Shown here: positions 12,905-23,200 of the stretch, in pieces | Numbering within the stretch: the stretch's first letter is position 1 | Layout: each line of letters begins with the position of its first letter | IMG/VR virus record: IMGVR_UViG_3300044961_000092 | Span: 1-25,316 of that record | Length of the DNA: 25,316 bases | Direction: 5' to 3' (one strand) | Source of the DNA: a virus | Position numbers and translations under genes: made by a program | Notes under the pieces: generated by a model | Database searches by the model: none | What the model was told of the DNA's origin: nothing | Seen by the model: only the letters and a program-made list of their open reading frames with translations

Positions 12905-13507
12905 ATGCCGACCGCCCTCGACAAGCTGAAGATCATCCAGAACGCCTGCGTCGCGACGGGCAACGACCCGCCGCAGAACGAGGATGACGGCTCGCCGGAA
13001 TGGGAGGCGGGCTCGCGCGGCTACGAGCGCGGCATCGAACTGCTGACCGAACGCCACCCGTGGGCGTTCTCCAAGCTGGTCGAACAGATCACCGCGACGA
13101 CGCCCGTGCCGTCGCCGGAATGGCTCTACGCCTTCGCCAGGCCGGCGACGGCGCTGCACGTGTCGGCCATCAAGACGGCCACCGGCGTGCGGGTCAACGA
13201 GTACGAACTGATCGGCTCGCTGATCTGCACCGATGACCCTGGGCCGCTCTACGCCACCTACTACGCCCGCGCCTCCGACGAGTCCGACCTGACGGCGGGC
13301 TTCGTCGAGGCGCTGACGCTCTACGTCGAGGGCGCGCTGCTGGCGGCCTTCGAGGACTTCGCCGAAGCCGACAAGCGGCGACTGCGCGCCGAACAGACGC
13401 TCTCCGACATGCGCGCGCGCTCCGACCAGGAGAAGCCAAAGCGGCTGGGCTTCGTGTCGCGACTGCTCGATCGGCGCCGCGGCGGCATCGGCCGGTTCGT
13501 GCAATGA
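12905..13507 (+). CDS. Tail adaptor protein, T7 gp11-like
   Basis: 200 residues, close to T7 gp11 (196), the tubular protein A ring between portal and nozzle. The start segment ALDKLKIIQNACVATGNDPP, then DDGSPEWEAGSRGYERGIELL, HPWAFSKL and the aromatic EWLYAFARPATALHV are the usual landmarks of this adaptor. The C-terminal helical end is charged (KRRLRAEQTLSDMRARSDQE). The ATG at 12905 has no visible ribosome-binding site because the terminator hairpin ends four bases before it; the in-frame TTG at 12866 and GTG at 12893 are alternatives. Its stop overlaps the next ATG (ATGA). Translation may depend on how the hairpin is processed or read through. Confidence 0.85.
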   Translation: MPTALDKLKIIQNACVATGNDPPQNEDDGSPEWEAGSRGYERGIELLTERHPWAFSKLVEQITATTPVPSPEWLYAFARPATALHVSAIKTATGVRVNEYELIGSLICTDDPGPLYATYYARASDESDLTAGFVEALTLYVEGALLAAFEDFAEADKRRLRAEQTLSDMRARSDQEKPKRLGFVSRLLDRRRGGIGRFVQ

Positions 13508-15666
13508 TCCCGAAGAACCTGGCTTCCCAGGTCGACTTCTCCGCCGGGCAGGTCGACGCCACGGCGCTGCGGCGTGACGATGCAAAGCTGCTGCGCGCGG
13601 CGCTGCGACAGGCGGTCAACGCTCGGGCAACGCCGAACGGGCCGGCGCAGACGCGCATGGGCCGGCGGCTGCTCGTGATGGGCTACCCGCGCGTGGACGA
13701 TTTCAGCACGTCGGCCGGCACGCGCTACGTCCTCTGCTTCCAGGCGACGCGGCTGGACATCCGCGAGCGGGAGACGGGCGAGATCGTCAAGCAGTTCACC
13801 GGCCTGCCGTGGACGGCGGGGACCGAAGAGACCATACGCTGGGCGCAATTCGGCAAGTTCATCCTATTGGCCTGGCAGACAGAACACTGGCAGGTGCTGG
13901 ACATGCAGGACGCCGATCCGACGAACTGGACGGTCGGCGACTTCGCCTTTGCTGAGACGCTGAAAGGCACGATCGCGCAGCCCTACATCCGTCTGCAGGA
14001 CGTAGGCGCGACGATGGAGCCGGCGGCCTATTCCGGGACCGGCGTGGCGGTGGTGTTCTCCGCCGACGTGCTGGAAGCCGGGCATGTGGGCGTGCGGTTC
14101 CGCTACTCGGGGCGCGAACTGGAAATCGTCACGGTCGTCGACGCGCAGAACGGCACGGCGGACATCATCGAAAAGTTGCCGACCACCTACGAAGTCACAT
14201 GCACGTCGACGACGCCGTTCTCGGTCGGGGACAGCGTGGAGTTCAAGACGAACCGGATGCGCGGTGTGGTGTCGACCATCTCGTCGCCGACGGTGCTGCG
14301 CATGATCGCCACGGACGGCGAGGTCGCGATCACCTTCGGCGCCGACGAACTGGTCGGGCCGAACGGCCGCACCGCCACGTCAAGCGTCATTCCGCAGGGC
14401 ACGCCGGACCCGGCGATCGAATGGGACGAAGCAGTGATCACCGACATGCGCGGGTGGCCCGAGAGCGTGAGCACCGACGCGAACCGTCTGATCGCCTGCC
14501 GCATCCCGGCGGACCCCGCCGCCGTCATGTGGTCGGCGGTCGGCATCCACGATGACTTCGGGATCGACGCCACCCCGGACAGCGGCATTTACGAGCGCGT
14601 CCAGGGGCAGGTGAAGGTGGTCGAGGTCTTGGGCGGCCCGGACGAGTTCGTGATGACGGACCGGGGCATCTACTACATCCCGATCAGCGCCTCGTCGCCG
14701 CTGCGGCCGGGCTCGGTCGAGTTCCGCCCGATCGGCGCGCTGGGCGCGGCCCCCATCCGGCCGGCGGTCGCCACCGATGGCGTGGTGTTCGTCGACGCGG
14801 GCCTCACCGGGCTGTGGGCGATCCGGCAGACGGGGCAGACGACGCAGCCCTACCTGCTGCGCGAGATCGGCGAGAACCACCGCGACCTGATCACCGGGCC
14901 GGTGGCGCTGGCGATCAGCGCCGGGCGCCGCGGCGCGCCGGAGCGCTTCATCTACCTGGTGAACGAGGACGGGACCGTGGTGGCGGGCCGCTACAACGCA
15001 GCGGACGACTACGTGGGGTTTTTTCCATGGTCGGGCAGGCTGACGGCGCGGTGGGTGAGCGCCAACACGACGGGCGTGATCCTGACCAGCCGGCGGATCG
15101 TCGGCGCGGCGACGCGCTACTACGGCGAGGAATTGGACGAGGACACCTACAGCGACGCGGAAGTGTCGCCGCTCAACGTGCTGGCCGGGCTGGCGGCGGA
15201 CAAGCCGGGCGGGCAGGGCGATCTGTGGATGTTCGCCGGCGACACGGTGCGGTTGCGGCTCGGCGCGCGCGACTGGGGCGACAGGTCGGTGGACGCGCTG
15301 GGCAATCTGGTGACGCTGGCGGATGACGATCTGACGGCGGACTACGTGGTCGGGCTGCCGTTCACCATGACGGTCGAGCCGTTCATCCCGAACGTGGCGG
15401 AAGGCGACTCACGCAAGCAGCGCCAGCGGCTGCGGCGTATCGCGCGGTCGACGTGGGTGATGGAGCGCAACACGGCGTTCGCGGTGAACGATCAGGGCCG
15501 GCCGGCGCACAACGAGCGTGACGACATGACGGTGGAGCCTCCGACGCGGATCGAAGGCCACCGCTTCAGGCATCTGGGGCGGTCGTTCGACCCGCGCGTG
15601 ACGCTGACGCAAACGACGGTGGGGCGGGTGACGCTCATGGAGTTCAACTGCGAGGTCACGATCTGA
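13504..15666 (+). CDS. Tail nozzle protein, T7 gp12-like
   Basis: 720 residues (T7 gp12 has 794). It forms the tube at the tip of the short tail and contacts tail fibres. Visible landmarks: the N-terminal FSAGQVDATALRRDDAKLLR, RTPNGP-like ATPNGPAQTRMGRR, aromatic LPWTAGTEETIRWAQFGKFI, the central beta-rich domain, MRGWPESVSTDANRLIACRI, WSAVGIHDDFG, and the late YVVGLPFTMTVEPFIPN. These match the usual beta-propeller-type gp12 family layout as I know it. It begins at an ATG overlapping the gp11-like stop (ATGA) and ends at a TGATG junction with the next gene. It directly follows the adaptor gene, as in T7. Confidence 0.9.
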   Translation: MIPKNLASQVDFSAGQVDATALRRDDAKLLRAALRQAVNARATPNGPAQTRMGRRLLVMGYPRVDDFSTSAGTRYVLCFQATRLDIRERETGEIVKQFTGLPWTAGTEETIRWAQFGKFILLAWQTEHWQVLDMQDADPTNWTVGDFAFAETLKGTIAQPYIRLQDVGATMEPAAYSGTGVAVVFSADVLEAGHVGVRFRYSGRELEIVTVVDAQNGTADIIEKLPTTYEVTCTSTTPFSVGDSVEFKTNRMRGVVSTISSPTVLRMIATDGEVAITFGADELVGPNGRTATSSVIPQGTPDPAIEWDEAVITDMRGWPESVSTDANRLIACRIPADPAAVMWSAVGIHDDFGIDATPDSGIYERVQGQVKVVEVLGGPDEFVMTDRGIYYIPISASSPLRPGSVEFRPIGALGAAPIRPAVATDGVVFVDAGLTGLWAIRQTGQTTQPYLLREIGENHRDLITGPVALAISAGRRGAPERFIYLVNEDGTVVAGRYNAADDYVGFFPWSGRLTARWVSANTTGVILTSRRIVGAATRYYGEELDEDTYSDAEVSPLNVLAGLAADKPGGQGDLWMFAGDTVRLRLGARDWGDRSVDALGNLVTLADDDLTADYVVGLPFTMTVEPFIPNVAEGDSRKQRQRLRRIARSTWVMERNTAFAVNDQGRPAHNERDDMTVEPPTRIEGHRFRHLGRSFDPRVTLTQTTVGRVTLMEFNCEVTI

Positions 15667-16112
15667 TGGGACCGCTCGCTGTCATCGGCATGGGCGCATC
15701 GGCCGCCGGCTCTGCGGTGGGCGCCTACGGCTCGGCGCAGGCCAGCATGGCTGAAAGCGAGCGCCATCTTCACTCGGCGCAGCGGGGCCTCATCCGCGCC
15801 GAACAGACGGAGACGCTGCTGCGGGAAGAGTTCGCGGACACGCTGGGCAACATCCGCGCGGTGCGCGGCGCGGCCGGAGTGGACGGATCGTCGCCGACCA
15901 GCCTCGCGCTGGAGAAGGAAGCGCGGCGGCGTGCCGAACGAGAAATCGACACCCGGTATGCGAACGAGATGGCGGACGCGCGGGAGGCCGCCGCCGCGAG
16001 CCGGGCGAAGAAGCGCGGCGCGTACATGACGCTCGCCGCCGGCGGGCTCGGTACGGCGGGCAAACTGTCCAGCGACTACGCCGCCGGCATGAAGAGCGGG
16101 CTGATCAAGTGA
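15666..16112 (+). CDS. Internal virion protein, T7 gp14-like
   Basis: 148 residues starting at an ATG inside a TGATG junction. It has an N-terminal Gly/Ala-rich hydrophobic segment (AVIGMGASAAGSAVGAYGSA), a long charged helix (AQRGLIRAEQTETLLREEFA; LEKEARRRAEREIDTRYANE) and a short hydrophobic part near the end (AYMTLAAGGLGTAGKLSSDY). This is the layout of gp14-type internal proteins, which leave the virion first and insert in the outer membrane to start the ejection channel. Size is somewhat shorter than T7 gp14 (196). The position between nozzle and the large internal proteins supports it. Sequence identity in this family is low, so confidence is moderate. Confidence 0.7.
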   Translation: MGPLAVIGMGASAAGSAVGAYGSAQASMAESERHLHSAQRGLIRAEQTETLLREEFADTLGNIRAVRGAAGVDGSSPTSLALEKEARRRAEREIDTRYANEMADAREAAAASRAKKRGAYMTLAAGGLGTAGKLSSDYAAGMKSGLIK

Positions 16113-16119
16113 GGCGCGC

Positions 16120-19100
16120 ATGGCCGAAGTGAACCTGGGGCCGCGCCGGTTCGTCCTCACGGAAGACCCGAAGCAGCGGATCACGCAGGCGGAGCGCGCC
16201 GCGCCGTGGGTGGCGCTGGGCAAGGGGCTGGAGCGGGCTGGCGAGGGGCTTGAGGACATCGCGGTCGCGCAGGCGAAGGAAGAGGGCGCCAAGTCCGTCA
16301 GCATGGACGCGGACGGCAATCCTGTTGCTGCGCCGCCCATGTCGGCGTTCTTCGGCCGCCGTGCGGCCGAGTACAACAAGCACGCGCAGATTGCCTACTT
16401 CGCGGAGGCGCAGCGCAAGTACGGCACGGTGCTGCTCGAAACGGCCAAGGAGAACGAGGGCAAGCCCGACGCCTTCCGCGCCGGCGCCAATGCGATACGC
16501 GACAAGACGCTGGCCGGGCTGCCGGCGCACATGGTCGAACCCGCGCGGCAGTGGTTCAGCGATCAGATCGAACAGCACTATCGCGGGCTGATGACGCGGC
16601 AGTTCAACCGGGATGTCGCGCGCAACAACGACAGCCTGGACGCGGCGCGTGTCCGGCTCGAACGTGAGATGTCGTCACTGGCGGCGTCCGGCGGAACCGG
16701 AACGCCGGAGTACGCGGCCAAGCGGGCGGAATATGCCGCGCTCGGGCGGCAAATCGTTGCGAACCCGCTGACCGGCATCTCGCAGGAGCGCTGGCAGGTC
16801 TGGGCGGATGCGCAGGAAGAGAAGGATATCGTGGGCGCCCTCGCGGTGACGGCGCAGAAATTTTTCGAGGAGAACGGCCGCGACCTGGCGGCGACTGACA
16901 AGTGGGTGCGCGAGCAGCTTGCCCGGCCGGAACTGCAGATCGACGCGCTGAAGCAGGCGCGGTACGCGAAGCAGATCGAAACCGTCGTCAGAGGCTCGGC
17001 GGCGGTCAGCGCGCAGGAGAAGAAGGAAGCCATCGAGGCGTCCGGCAAGGTGCGCGAGCGGATCGCGCAAGGCTGGAACATCGAGGCGGATGAAATCTAT
17101 GAGAACGTCGCGAACCTGAAGCGCGTCGGCGCGCTTGGCGAGGCGGCGCGGCTGCAGCGCGAGTACGAGAACGGCCGCGACGCCCCGGCGCTGAAGGGCC
17201 GGGACACTCGTGCCGCGATCGGGGCGCTGACCGGGGGCGGCAACGTTACGCCGGAGCTTGGCGCGGCTATCGGCGCGGCGGCGCGGCAATACGGCGTCCC
17301 GGCGGCGTTCCTGTCGCGGCTGGCCGAAATCGAAAGCTCGGGCGGGCGCAATCTGGTCAACCCGAACTCTTCGGCGCGTGGGCCTTTCCAGTTCATGCCT
17401 GGCACCTGGGCGCAGTATGGCGCCGGCGGCGATCGCATGTCGGCCACGGACTCGGCAGCAGCGGCGGCGCGACTGACGCAGGCGAACGCGCGCGTGCTCC
17501 GCAATGCGCTAGGGCGCGAACCGACCTGGGGCGAACTCTACCTCGCGCACCAGCAGGGCGCCGGCGGCGCGAGCGCGCTGCTGACCAATCCCGGCATGCG
17601 GGCGGCCGATCTGGTTGGCGCTGATGCGGTGCGGCTGAACGGCGGGACCGCAGGGATGTCCGCTGGGGATTTCGCCTCGCTTTGGACGCGGAAATTCGGC
17701 GGCGGGTCTGGCCTCGGGCAGGCTGATGCGCCGTCGGTCGGGGTGCCAAACCCGGCGATGTGGCGCCAGCGACAGAAGCAGTTCGATGAAGGCACGAATG
17801 CCTACAACACCGAAGTGCTGAAGGCCGGCATCGGCAACGCCACGCAGGACGAATACGCGGAACTCGCGGAGCGCCTGCAATACGTGCGCGACGGCGATCT
17901 GCGCCGGCGGATCGAAGAGCACCTGACGCTCGCGCAGGCGATGGGCAAGTTCAAGGGCCTGCCCTGGGACGAGCAGCAGCGCGCCGTGGCGGAGATGGAA
18001 GCGGCGTTGGTGTCGGGCGAACTGGGGCCGCTGGGCCGCGAGGCGCTGAACGCCGCCAAGCCGCAGGCGGCCGCCGCGACCAAGCGGTTCGTCGAGCGCG
18101 CCACGCCGCTGGTCGACAACGCCGCCGCCGATCCGGTCACGGCTGCCGCGGCGATGCGCGCCGTGAAGAAGGCGGTCAAGCCCGACGAGGTGTCGAAGGT
18201 CCAGACGCGCTTCGATGCGCGCTTCCGGGCCATGCTGACGGACTTCGACACGTCGACCAAGGAAGGGCAGGCGACGCCGCAGGAGTTCGGCCGGCTCACC
18301 GTGCTCGCGCCCTATGTCGCCGACATCGATCTGCGGGAGAAGTTCCAGCGGCTGAGCACGGCGCGCGAGGCGAAGGCGGAGGTCGCGGGCTTTCCGCTCG
18401 CCGAACAGCAGCAGATCGCCGAAAGCCTGGACGTGGCGCTGCGCGGCGGCGCGGTGCCGGCGGCTCTCCGGCCGGCGAAGGAAGCGCTCGACAATCTGGT
18501 CAAGGGCAACACCGCAGCCTTCGTGAAGCAGGCGCTGCCGGTCGTCGACAACGCGGCGGCAAACCCAGTGCTGGCGGCGGCGATGGTCGCCAAGGCGAAG
18601 GAAATCAGCCCCGATGACACGAAGGAAGTCCAGACGCGCTACGACGCGCGGGTGCGGGCGATCGTCGCCGACATCGAAAACCCGAAGGCCGGCAAGCCGA
18701 CGCAGAACGAACTGGTGACGCTGACGGTGCTTTCGCCGCAGATCGGCGACATCGACCTTGCCGAGAAGGTGCAGCGCATCCTCACAACGAACGTCGTCGT
18801 GGCGCAGCAAGCCGGGATGCCGGTCGCCGCGGCGCAGCAGGTCGGCGCCGAATTGCAGGTGCGCGCCGAGGCAGGCGAGGCATTCCCCATCCAGCGGGCG
18901 GTCACGGCCGCCTGGAACGCGCAGGCCGATGCGAAGGACAAGCTTCTCGCCGCCGACCCGGTGACATTCTGGCGGAACGAGCACTCCATGACGCCGGCGC
19001 CAGCGCCTCTCGACTTCGCCAATCCGGACGCGCTGAAGGCCGCGATGCTGGAGAGGCAGCACATCGCCAATCTGGCGCGCGCCGCGAACGAGGGCAGCGA

Positions 19101-20256
19101 AGTCGGCGGCCCGCTGAACGAACGCGAGGTCGCGGCGGTCGTGCAGCAAATCCGCACCGGCAACCCCACGGTGCTCGGCAACATCCTCGGCGGCTTGGCT
19201 GTGCTCGACAAACCGAACCGCGACGCGCTGTTCGCCGACAAGAAGCTGGTCGAGCCGCTGCTCGGCGCGGCAACCGGCGTAAACCCCACACGCGCGGCCG
19301 TTGCCGTGTCGTTCATGGAGCGCTGGCACCGCGCCGACCCGATCGGGTTCGACAAGGCGTTCGGCGCAAAGGGGCTCACGGCGGTGCAGGATTGGGAGTG
19401 GGAGAAGGACTACCTGTCGGAAGAGCAGCGCGCCAAGCGCCGCGAGGAGATGCTGTCGCTCTCGCCGCAGGCCGCCGCGGTGCGCAAGGAGCGCCTGAGC
19501 GAAGCCAAGACAAAGAGCGCCGCCATAGACGAGCGGGACATCCTGTACGGCCTGGGCAACACCTGGAACACGCCGGGGGCTCCGCCGACATGGGAGAACG
19601 CCGCGACCGCCGGCGCCACCAACGGCGCCATGGTGCAGGACTTCCGCCGGCTCTTCGCGGAGCGGTACGCGGTGACGGGCGACGAGGCGCGATCAAAGAA
19701 AGACGCGATCGAGCACATGCGCCGGGTGTGGGGGCCGTCCGCGGCGAACGGCGGGCGCATCATGAAGTTCCCGCCCGAACTGAAGGTCCCGAAGGTCGAC
19801 GACAGCCACGACTTCCTGCGGCGCGATCTCGATCGTTTCGTCTATGGCGTGCTCGGTTCCGATCGGCAGGCGAGGATCGATGCGGCCGCCATGGGCGCGC
19901 CGGTCGCACCGCAGCGCCCTCGCGTGCCGGCAACGCCGGAAGAGGCGTCCCGCATGCGCCTGGAAGGGCTGCCGCCGGGCATCGATGCGACGAAGGGCAT
20001 CACCCTCGTGGCGGATCGGGAAACGGAAACGGGCTGGGCCGCCGGGCGGCCGTCCTACCTCGTGGTGGTGTTCGACAACAATGGCATGGCCGTGCCGCTG
20101 CCCTACCGGTGGACGCCGGACGCCGACATGGCGAAGCTTGAAGCGAGCGCTCGGGCGGCCACGCTGCGCGATGCGCGCGGCGATGCCGAGATGCGGGCGC
20201 GGCGGTTCCGCCAGCAGTTGATCACGCCCGCACCGGTGCAGGGGACGATGCCGTGA
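16120..20256 (+). CDS. Internal virion protein with lytic transglycosylase domain (gp15 position)
   Basis: 1378 residues, about twice T7 gp15 (747), preceded by GAGG five bases before the ATG. Residues 1-380 are mostly helical and charged. Residues about 385-500 form an SLT-type transglycosylase: SRLAEIESSGG with the expected catalytic Glu405, then GPFQFMPGTWAQYG and LYLAHQQGAGGA. It would cleave peptidoglycan glycan strands locally during DNA ejection. From about 609 to 888 there are two tandem related repeats (see repeat entries), followed by helical regions and a small beta-rich C-terminal part (YLVVVFDNNGMAVPLP). In T7 the transglycosylase is in gp16, so its location here differs. The stop overlaps the next GTG (GTGA). 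Confidence 0.88.
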   Translation: MAEVNLGPRRFVLTEDPKQRITQAERAAPWVALGKGLERAGEGLEDIAVAQAKEEGAKSVSMDADGNPVAAPPMSAFFGRRAAEYNKHAQIAYFAEAQRKYGTVLLETAKENEGKPDAFRAGANAIRDKTLAGLPAHMVEPARQWFSDQIEQHYRGLMTRQFNRDVARNNDSLDAARVRLEREMSSLAASGGTGTPEYAAKRAEYAALGRQIVANPLTGISQERWQVWADAQEEKDIVGALAVTAQKFFEENGRDLAATDKWVREQLARPELQIDALKQARYAKQIETVVRGSAAVSAQEKKEAIEASGKVRERIAQGWNIEADEIYENVANLKRVGALGEAARLQREYENGRDAPALKGRDTRAAIGALTGGGNVTPELGAAIGAAARQYGVPAAFLSRLAEIESSGGRNLVNPNSSARGPFQFMPGTWAQYGAGGDRMSATDSAAAAARLTQANARVLRNALGREPTWGELYLAHQQGAGGASALLTNPGMRAADLVGADAVRLNGGTAGMSAGDFASLWTRKFGGGSGLGQADAPSVGVPNPAMWRQRQKQFDEGTNAYNTEVLKAGIGNATQDEYAELAERLQYVRDGDLRRRIEEHLTLAQAMGKFKGLPWDEQQRAVAEMEAALVSGELGPLGREALNAAKPQAAAATKRFVERATPLVDNAAADPVTAAAAMRAVKKAVKPDEVSKVQTRFDARFRAMLTDFDTSTKEGQATPQEFGRLTVLAPYVADIDLREKFQRLSTAREAKAEVAGFPLAEQQQIAESLDVALRGGAVPAALRPAKEALDNLVKGNTAAFVKQALPVVDNAAANPVLAAAMVAKAKEISPDDTKEVQTRYDARVRAIVADIENPKAGKPTQNELVTLTVLSPQIGDIDLAEKVQRILTTNVVVAQQAGMPVAAAQQVGAELQVRAEAGEAFPIQRAVTAAWNAQADAKDKLLAADPVTFWRNEHSMTPAPAPLDFANPDALKAAMLERQHIANLARAANEGSEVGGPLNEREVAAVVQQIRTGNPTVLGNILGGLAVLDKPNRDALFADKKLVEPLLGAATGVNPTRAAVAVSFMERWHRADPIGFDKAFGAKGLTAVQDWEWEKDYLSEEQRAKRREEMLSLSPQAAAVRKERLSEAKTKSAAIDERDILYGLGNTWNTPGAPPTWENAATAGATNGAMVQDFRRLFAERYAVTGDEARSKKDAIEHMRRVWGPSAANGGRIMKFPPELKVPKVDDSHDFLRRDLDRFVYGVLGSDRQARIDAAAMGAPVAPQRPRVPATPEEASRMRLEGLPPGIDATKGITLVADRETETGWAAGRPSYLVVVFDNNGMAVPLPYRWTPDADMAKLEASARAATLRDARGDAEMRARRFRQQLITPAPVQGTMP
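17944..18354 (+). repeat. Internal protein repeat copy 1 (about 137 codons)
   Basis: Residues about 609-745 of the transglycosylase protein. Key shared strings with copy 2 are VDNAAA-PV, VQTRFDAR (VQTRYDAR in copy 2) and the LTVLAPYVADIDL / LTVLSPQIGDIDL pair. Confidence 0.75.
18382..18783 (+). repeat. Internal protein repeat copy 2 (about 134 codons)
   Basis: Residues about 755-888 of the same protein, starting VAGFPLAEQQQ and ending EKVQRIL. It aligns end to end with copy 1. A degenerate third start (QQAGMPVAAAQQVGAEL) follows at about 18810, so the protein may have grown by repeat expansion. Confidence 0.75.
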
Positions 20257-23200
20257 GCTACACCGAAGGCGCGCTGCCGCCGCCGCGCGCCGCGCTGGGC
20301 AACGATCCCTTCGCGGAGCCGGACTTCACCAGGCCGCCCACGTGGCCGGAGACGGCCGCCGCGGCGTTCCGGCTGAACAACCCGGTCCTGTCGCTGATCG
20401 AGGCGCTGAAGTGGCAGCAGCAGCTTTCCGAGGAGCCAGGCTACGGCCCGAAGGACATCCTCGACCTGCTGAAGGGCACGGCGGACGAGAACAATCTGCG
20501 GGATTACGCCTTCGACCGGTCGCGCGGGGAGACGATTTACCGTTTGGCGCAACGGGAAAGCGAGAGGCGCAACGCCGAACTGCTGGCGGCATCAGGCGCC
20601 GCGGGGCTCGCGTGGGGCATGGCCGCTGGAGTGTTCTCACCCGAGGCGTTCCTGCCGGCCGGCGCGATGTATCGCGCGGCGCGCGGCGGCTACAGCGCGT
20701 CGCGCACGGCGCGGTCGTTCGCGGCCGGCGGCGCGGCACAGGCGGCGATCGCCGAAACGGTCCTGCAGAACACGCAGGAGCGGCGCGATTGGAATGACGG
20801 CCTCCTGTCGGTGTCATCGGCGGCGATCCTGGCCGGGCTGCTGGGCGCGGGCGCCGCGAAGTTCATGACGGCGGCGGAGCGCGTCGCCGCGACGCGGATG
20901 CTGGACGAAGCGCGCGGCATCGCGGCGCCCGCCGCAGCCGTCGACCCCGCCACCCTGCCGCTGGTGTTCAAGGGGCGCGATCAGGTGCGCCACATGCTCT
21001 GGCCGGAATACGCAGAGGAAATCGACCGGACAGGCACCTATCAGTTCAAGCCGAAGTTCGATGGCGGGCGGTACGACGCCGGTGGCGGGGACGCCGGCGG
21101 CGACGTGCTTTATCTCGACGCGGACGGCAAGTGGGTGTCCGGCACCATGTCGGGGCTCTCGCGTCTGGACAATCGCGTGGTCGCGGTCGACATCAACGCC
21201 AACAACATGCTGGTCGTCACCCCGGAAAACAGGGCCAGGACGCTTGAATATCTGGGCGTCAAGCTTGGTGAGGGCGAGGACAGATACACCGATCTGGTCG
21301 CGGCGGCGCGCGCCAAGGGACACGATTACGTTGCGATCGAGGGCTTCGACCGGCACGCGAGCGCGATAGAAGCGGAGTTGGCGAAGAAATACGGCGTCGG
21401 TGCGAAAGAGATCGGGACGCGCGATCTGGCGGCGCTGGGTGTCTCGGAAGCGGATCAACTGCGCTTGGCTGACGCGGTATCGGATTGGCAGGATCAATTG
21501 ATCGCCATCGACCCGTCGGCTCCGAAGTTCGCCGGCGATCTGGGCCGGTTGCGCGACTACAAGCCCGACTGGCCCGGCGTGCGGTTCGCCGGCCGCGCGA
21601 CGCCGATCGGGGCACCGGAGCCCGCGCGGCCGTCCGGCGCCCCTGCCGCCGTGGGCGCGGCGCCCACGGACACGCGCAACCTCGAACTGGAGGGCTTCGG
21701 GCTCGACAAGGTGCCGGGCCTCGGCTGGGCACTGTCCAAGACAGACCCGCTCATGCGCACGTTCTCGCAGAAGGCATCGATAACGGCACGCCGTGTCATG
21801 GCTGATCTGGCGGAGACGGCGTTGCGCTTCAAGGACAACGCGGAGGGCGTGCCTACGGCGCTCGGCGGGCCGCCCGTCGACCGGCAGGTGAAGATGATGC
21901 AGACGGCCGTGCGGCTCGGTGTCGGTGACGAGATGGAGAAGCAGTACTCGCTGTACCGCTTCGGCGCCGAAGACGTGAAGTTCGCGCGCGCCAAAGCAAA
22001 CGTCGCCGATTGGCTTGGCGAGGGCGAAGACAAGCTGACGCCGGGCGAGTTCTCGGCGCGGGTCTACGACGCGCTGCACACCGGCGATGACGCGATCCCG
22101 CAGGTGAAGGCGGCCGCCGACTACATCAAGCGCGAGGTGTTCGACCCGATCGCCGAAATGGCGGCCAAGGCCAAGATGTTTGGCGAGCACGTCACGAAGG
22201 AAGACCTGCTCGAACACTTCGCGCCGATCGTCTACGACCGCGACGAAATCGCGCGGCGCCGCGGGGAGTTCGTCGACCGCACGGCTGGCTGGTATCTGTC
22301 GGAACAGGACCGGCAATCGGCACTCAAGGCGCGCATCAGCGAACTCACCGACCTGCTGACCAAGAACCGCGACCGCGCCGCGAAGATCGACGCCGTGCTC
22401 GATCGCCTCGCCGCGCGCGAGACGGGGCTGCGCGGCCGGCTCACCGAACGCGCCATGGAGGCCAAGCGGGCAACCAGGCGCAAAGGCGTGGTCGACGAGC
22501 GCGCGAAGCTGATCGCGGAGGAAATCGAAGACCTGCAGGCGACACTCGACGAACTGCGGTCGATCGCCAGCGACCCCGCGAGCCGCGAGCGCCTGGCGGA
22601 CATGGAGAAGGAGCTTGCCGTACTGCGGCAGGCGGAGCGCCGGTCGCGCGTGTCTCCGACGGACCTGGATAAGGTCGAGGCGGACGTGCTGCGCTCCGAA
22701 CGGGCGCAGGCCGATCGTGTGCTTGCGGACGAGACGACGCGCATCGCAGCCGAGATGGTGGCCGGCCGGCGGTCGATGGACCCGAAGGTGCCGAGGGCGC
22801 GCTCCTACTTCACGAAGTTCGGCATCAGGCCGGACAGCGTGGGCGCGGACGATCTGATCAACACGCTCGGCGCGGAGCGGGCACGGCGCTACTTCAAGGA
22901 GGACGGCGATACGCTGGACGATATCGGCGAACAACTGATGCAGGAGCTTGGGCCGGATCATGTCCGGTTCGATCCGGTCGACGGGACGCGCGTCCGGCCA
23001 TCGATCGACGAAGTGGTCGGGATGATCGCGCAGGCGGACCGGGAGCCGTTCCCGCCGTGGTGGCGCGGCATGCTCCCGGACAAGGACCAGCGCTTGCTCG
23101 AAGCGGCGGAGCGGGCCGCTCTGCTCGACGACGCGATGCGGCGCGCCGGCATCAACGACACGAACATGGAAGCGGTGCGGCGGTTCATCGGCGGCGACAA

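Noticed and set aside
17509-19329. 606-aa minus-strand frame opposite the transglycosylase protein
   Set aside because: Antisense shadow of a G/C-ending gene; Arg/His-rich and without domain structure.
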